A DNA stretch of 30,060 nt from CAYGBM01 sp964348225 (GTDB lineage: Bacteria; Patescibacteriota; Minisyncoccia; Minisyncoccales; CG1-02-41-26), in the NCBI GenBank assembly GCA_964348225.1, contig CAYGBM010000041.1:1-30060 (forward strand), written 5' to 3'. The position numbers were made by a program, and so were the translations under genes. This document shows, piece by piece, positions 28,422 to 30,060 of this stretch. Within the stretch, counting starts at the first letter, position 1. Each line of letters begins with the position of its first letter. Under the pieces are notes generated by a model that was not told the origin of the DNA, searched no databases, and saw only the letters and a program-made list of their open reading frames with translations.

Positions 28422-28449
28422 ATTATAACCCATTGAAAACTAATGTCAA
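28422..28449 (-). promoter_or_regulatory. Consensus promoter of the hicBA operon
   Basis: On the minus strand a perfect TTGACA (28449-28444), a 16-bp spacer and a perfect TATAAT (28427-28422) are present. The start of transcription would be at about 28415, only some two bases before the hicB ATG at 28413. No repressor dyad is obvious. Confidence 0.8.
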
Positions 28450-28464
28450 ATTTCGTCCTAAAAA

Positions 28465-29019
28465 CTAGCCAAAGTCATGAGGTCTCTGCTTATAATCAAG
28501 ATTTATCTTATTGACCTCTTCAATTGGTAAATTAGCAATAAAAAGAGGGTGAATGCCTTTAGAGTCAGTTACTTCCTTACCAAACCAGACAGGAGTTTCA
28601 AACTTTTTGTAAGCTTCAATATCCGGGAATTCCACCTCCACCACGCTCAAGCCTTTTAAATTGCCCTCATAAATGTCAATCTCAGCAGTTAAATCACCAG
28701 GTAAAGGGTAAAAATAACGCACCTTGCTAACTTTTCTATTGCTCTTGCTTAATAAACGTGAAAACTCCTCTTGAGATATTTGTCTCGTTTCCTCTCTGCA
28801 ATAGCCTGTTTCTTGGGAATTTTTAGCGAAATACTTGGTTGTGTAAGTATAAACACCTTCTTTCTCCCTGATACGAATATCCTTAATATGGGGATCCTCA
28901 TTCTCAAGGTAAGCCTGGACAATCTTTACAGAACGATGCTTGTCTAAATCATCAGGCAAATACTTAACTAACCAAGCTAATTCTATTTCGGTCTCTTCTT
29001 TAGTAAAGTCTTTTTTCAT
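28465..29019 (-). CDS. CYTH-domain protein (triphosphatase-like)
   Basis: CYTH enzymes form a tunnel fold that binds triphosphates; members include thiamine triphosphatase, inorganic triphosphatase and class IV adenylate cyclase. The 184-residue protein shows the expected acidic and basic strands: EIELAWLVKYLP, IRIREKEGVYTYTTKYFAK, REETRQISQEEF, SKVRYFYPL, AEIDIYEGNLKGLSVVEVEF and PVWFGKEVT. The usual N-terminal ExExK signature reads E11-I-E13-L-A15, so the catalytic-site Lys is Ala here. It is 11 bp after the DUF6512 gene and likely the last gene of a three-gene unit. Its substrate is unknown. Confidence 0.8.
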   Translation of the reverse strand: MKKDFTKEETEIELAWLVKYLPDDLDKHRSVKIVQAYLENEDPHIKDIRIREKEGVYTYTTKYFAKNSQETGYCREETRQISQEEFSRLLSKSNRKVSKVRYFYPLPGDLTAEIDIYEGNLKGLSVVEVEFPDIEAYKKFETPVWFGKEVTDSKGIHPLFIANLPIEEVNKINLDYKQRPHDFG

Positions 29020-29030
29020 AAATATAATTT

Positions 29031-29570
29031 TTATTTAATTATTCCGTAAGAGCCCGTTACAGAATCCAAGAATAAGAAGTTCTTTAAGGGAAAATAAGAA
29101 AGCAAACTAAAAGAGATGACTCCTATAATTATAAGAATAATTGACAAGGTTCTGTATTTTGAAAATTCTCTTTGCGACACCAATATGATATAGCTTAGAA
29201 CATAGCCAACAAAAATTGAGAAAATGAAAATGAATATATCCAAGAACAGGTTATGCTCTATAAAGAAAGTGTAGCTGTAAAACAAAAGGGTGATAATAAT
29301 CGGTACAGCATATAGATTTATCATTTTTGCAAAACAAAAATTGTTATTCTTTTTTCCGTAAGCAAAATATTCAATAATGGCAAATAGAAATATTGGCCAA
29401 AAGCCGATCTTTAAATGCTCCCAGGTACTTTCATTGACTGCCCCTATTACAACCACTGGCTTGAAAAAACCACTCAGCTCGTAAACAAAATGAAGAAACG
29501 ACCCTAAAAATACAGCAAAAATTACCCCAAAAATATTAAAAGCAATTATTTTTCCTTTTATTGATTTCAT
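29031..29570 (-). CDS. DUF6512-like integral membrane protein
   Basis: This 179-residue protein has about six hydrophobic segments (near 8-28, 55-71, 83-100, 106-130, 142-162). The segment VGA/IGAVNESTWEHLKIGFWP is the mark I associate with the uncharacterised DUF6512 family. No catalytic motif is apparent. It lies 12 bp after the VIT1-like gene and 11 bp before the CYTH gene, all in the same direction, which suggests one transcript. Function is unknown. Confidence 0.65.
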   Translation of the reverse strand: MKSIKGKIIAFNIFGVIFAVFLGSFLHFVYELSGFFKPVVVIGAVNESTWEHLKIGFWPIFLFAIIEYFAYGKKNNNFCFAKMINLYAVPIIITLLFYSYTFFIEHNLFLDIFIFIFSIFVGYVLSYIILVSQREFSKYRTLSIILIIIGVISFSLLSYFPLKNFLFLDSVTGSYGIIK

Positions 29571-29582
29571 TTTCTAATCTTA

Positions 29583-30060
29583 TCAAAAAACCGCCTGCTT
29601 ATTAATAAAATGATTTGCAAAAGCGCCAACAATGTAACCAACTGAAGCTGCAATTCCTGCTATAAAGAGCATCTCAAGTCCTGCTTTCCACCATTTACGT
29701 TTTGTAAACTTGGCAGTTATACACCCAAGCAGGAATAAACCAGCAAACGTAACCACTATGGATAATATTATAGCTGACGAAATTGGTAAAAAGAAGTAAG
29801 ACAAAATAGGTATGCTCCCGCCAATGACATAAGAAAAAAACATATAAATTCCACCCTGCAAGGGTTTTTCTAATTCTTCAGGATGAATGTGAAGCTCTCT
29901 TAAGGCCATTTCTTTGAGAAATAAGGCTTTATTTTTTGAAGCTGCCAGTGCCATTTTTTGAGCAAGGCTCAACGGCCAGCCGTCTTTTTTATACATTTTA
30001 ACTAATTCCTTTCTTTCTTCTTTTGGCCATTCTTTGATATCTATTTTTTCTTCTTTAAGC
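29583..30060 (-). CDS. VIT1/CCC1-family transporter, C-terminal part (cut by the window edge)
   Basis: VIT1/CCC1 proteins move iron or manganese across membranes. The frame is open to the window end (upstream codons read LKEEKIDIKEWPKEERKEL before the Met at 29996), so the true start lies beyond position 30060. The visible part has the family's cytoplasmic helical region (EEREKELVKMY-like, ALREL... HPEELEKPL) followed by three membrane helices (about GGIYMFFSYVIGGSIPILSYF, AIILSIVVTFAGLFLLG, MLFIAGIAASVGYIVGAF). The N-terminal helices that carry the transport residues are not in the window. Metal specificity cannot be judged. Confidence 0.7.
   Translation of the reverse strand, partial: LKEEKIDIKEWPKEERKELVKMYKKDGWPLSLAQKMALAASKNKALFLKEMALRELHIHPEELEKPLQGGIYMFFSYVIGGSIPILSYFFLPISSAIILSIVVTFAGLFLLGCITAKFTKRKWWKAGLEMLFIAGIAASVGYIVGAFANHFINKQAVF

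Noticed and set aside
1..30060. tRNA or rRNA genes
   Set aside because: No T-loop (GGTTCGA-like) with matching acceptor stem, and no rRNA-like sequence, was recognised on either strand.
1..30060. CRISPR array
   Set aside because: No regularly spaced identical repeats were seen; the repeats at 7225-7260 are directly tandem with no spacers.
1..30060. UGA recoding as in Gracilibacteria or SR1
   Set aside because: UGA is used as a stop in dacA and in the phosphoribosyltransferase gene, and conserved protein families read through without internal UGA.

Overview
The window is AT-rich bacterial DNA with densely packed genes, standard stop codons (UGA ends dacA and the phosphoribosyltransferase gene) and many core genes. 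Small or pared-down proteins (an aspartyl-tRNA synthetase without its GAD insertion, a divergent MraY, receiver-only signalling proteins), sparse Shine-Dalgarno sites and a lone rpmA suggest a Candidate Phyla Radiation (Patescibacteria) genome, most likely Parcubacteria-like. That placement is inferred from gene character, not from a phylogenetic marker search.

Layout. 1-3382: a membrane histidine kinase, tyrS behind a folded leader, and a single-domain response regulator. 3389-3547: a multi-hairpin RNA element directly before aspS (3580-4983). 5029-12589: a cell-wall block of dacA, mraY, murD, ftsW and murG, followed by gltX. Between mraY and murD sits a foreign-looking module with good ribosome binding sites, its own promoters and its own terminators: a 31-residue membrane peptide, a degenerate receiver-like protein and a receiver-only protein. 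14293-17029: a small membrane protein, a XerC/D-type recombinase behind a strong promoter, a small membrane ORF on the minus strand, rpmA, and a multi-pass membrane protein. 17026-20459 (minus): ctp protease, rplI and pyrG. 20601-25317 (minus): a GHMP-kinase/winged-helix fusion, an iron-sulfur flavoprotein, glmS and a GNAT acetyltransferase. 25363-26054 (plus): a promoter with an operator-like dyad, a second copy of the RNA element, an AbrB-like regulator and a four-cysteine mini-protein. 26110-30060 (minus): a LOG-family Rossmann protein, a PyrE-like phosphoribosyltransferase, a hicBA toxin-antitoxin pair, a CYTH protein, a DUF6512 membrane protein and a VIT1/CCC1-like protein cut by the window edge.

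How the genes connect. glmS makes glucosamine-6-phosphate for the UDP-GlcNAc used by MurG. mraY, murD, murG and ftsW build and polymerise the peptidoglycan precursor, and dacA trims the product. tyrS, aspS, gltX, rpmA and rplI serve translation.

The strongest candidate for something undescribed is the RNA element present twice (3389-3547 and 25419-25620). Both copies keep the same hairpin order and two nearly identical core segments. One 10-bp stem differs at three base pairs, each changed on both strands so that pairing is kept. Each copy lies just before the start of an unrelated gene. Other notable items are a palindromic repeat inserted in frame in gltX, a three-way-junction leader before tyrS, two long palindromes around dacA-mraY, and terminator hairpins placed immediately before pyrG and the flavoprotein gene.
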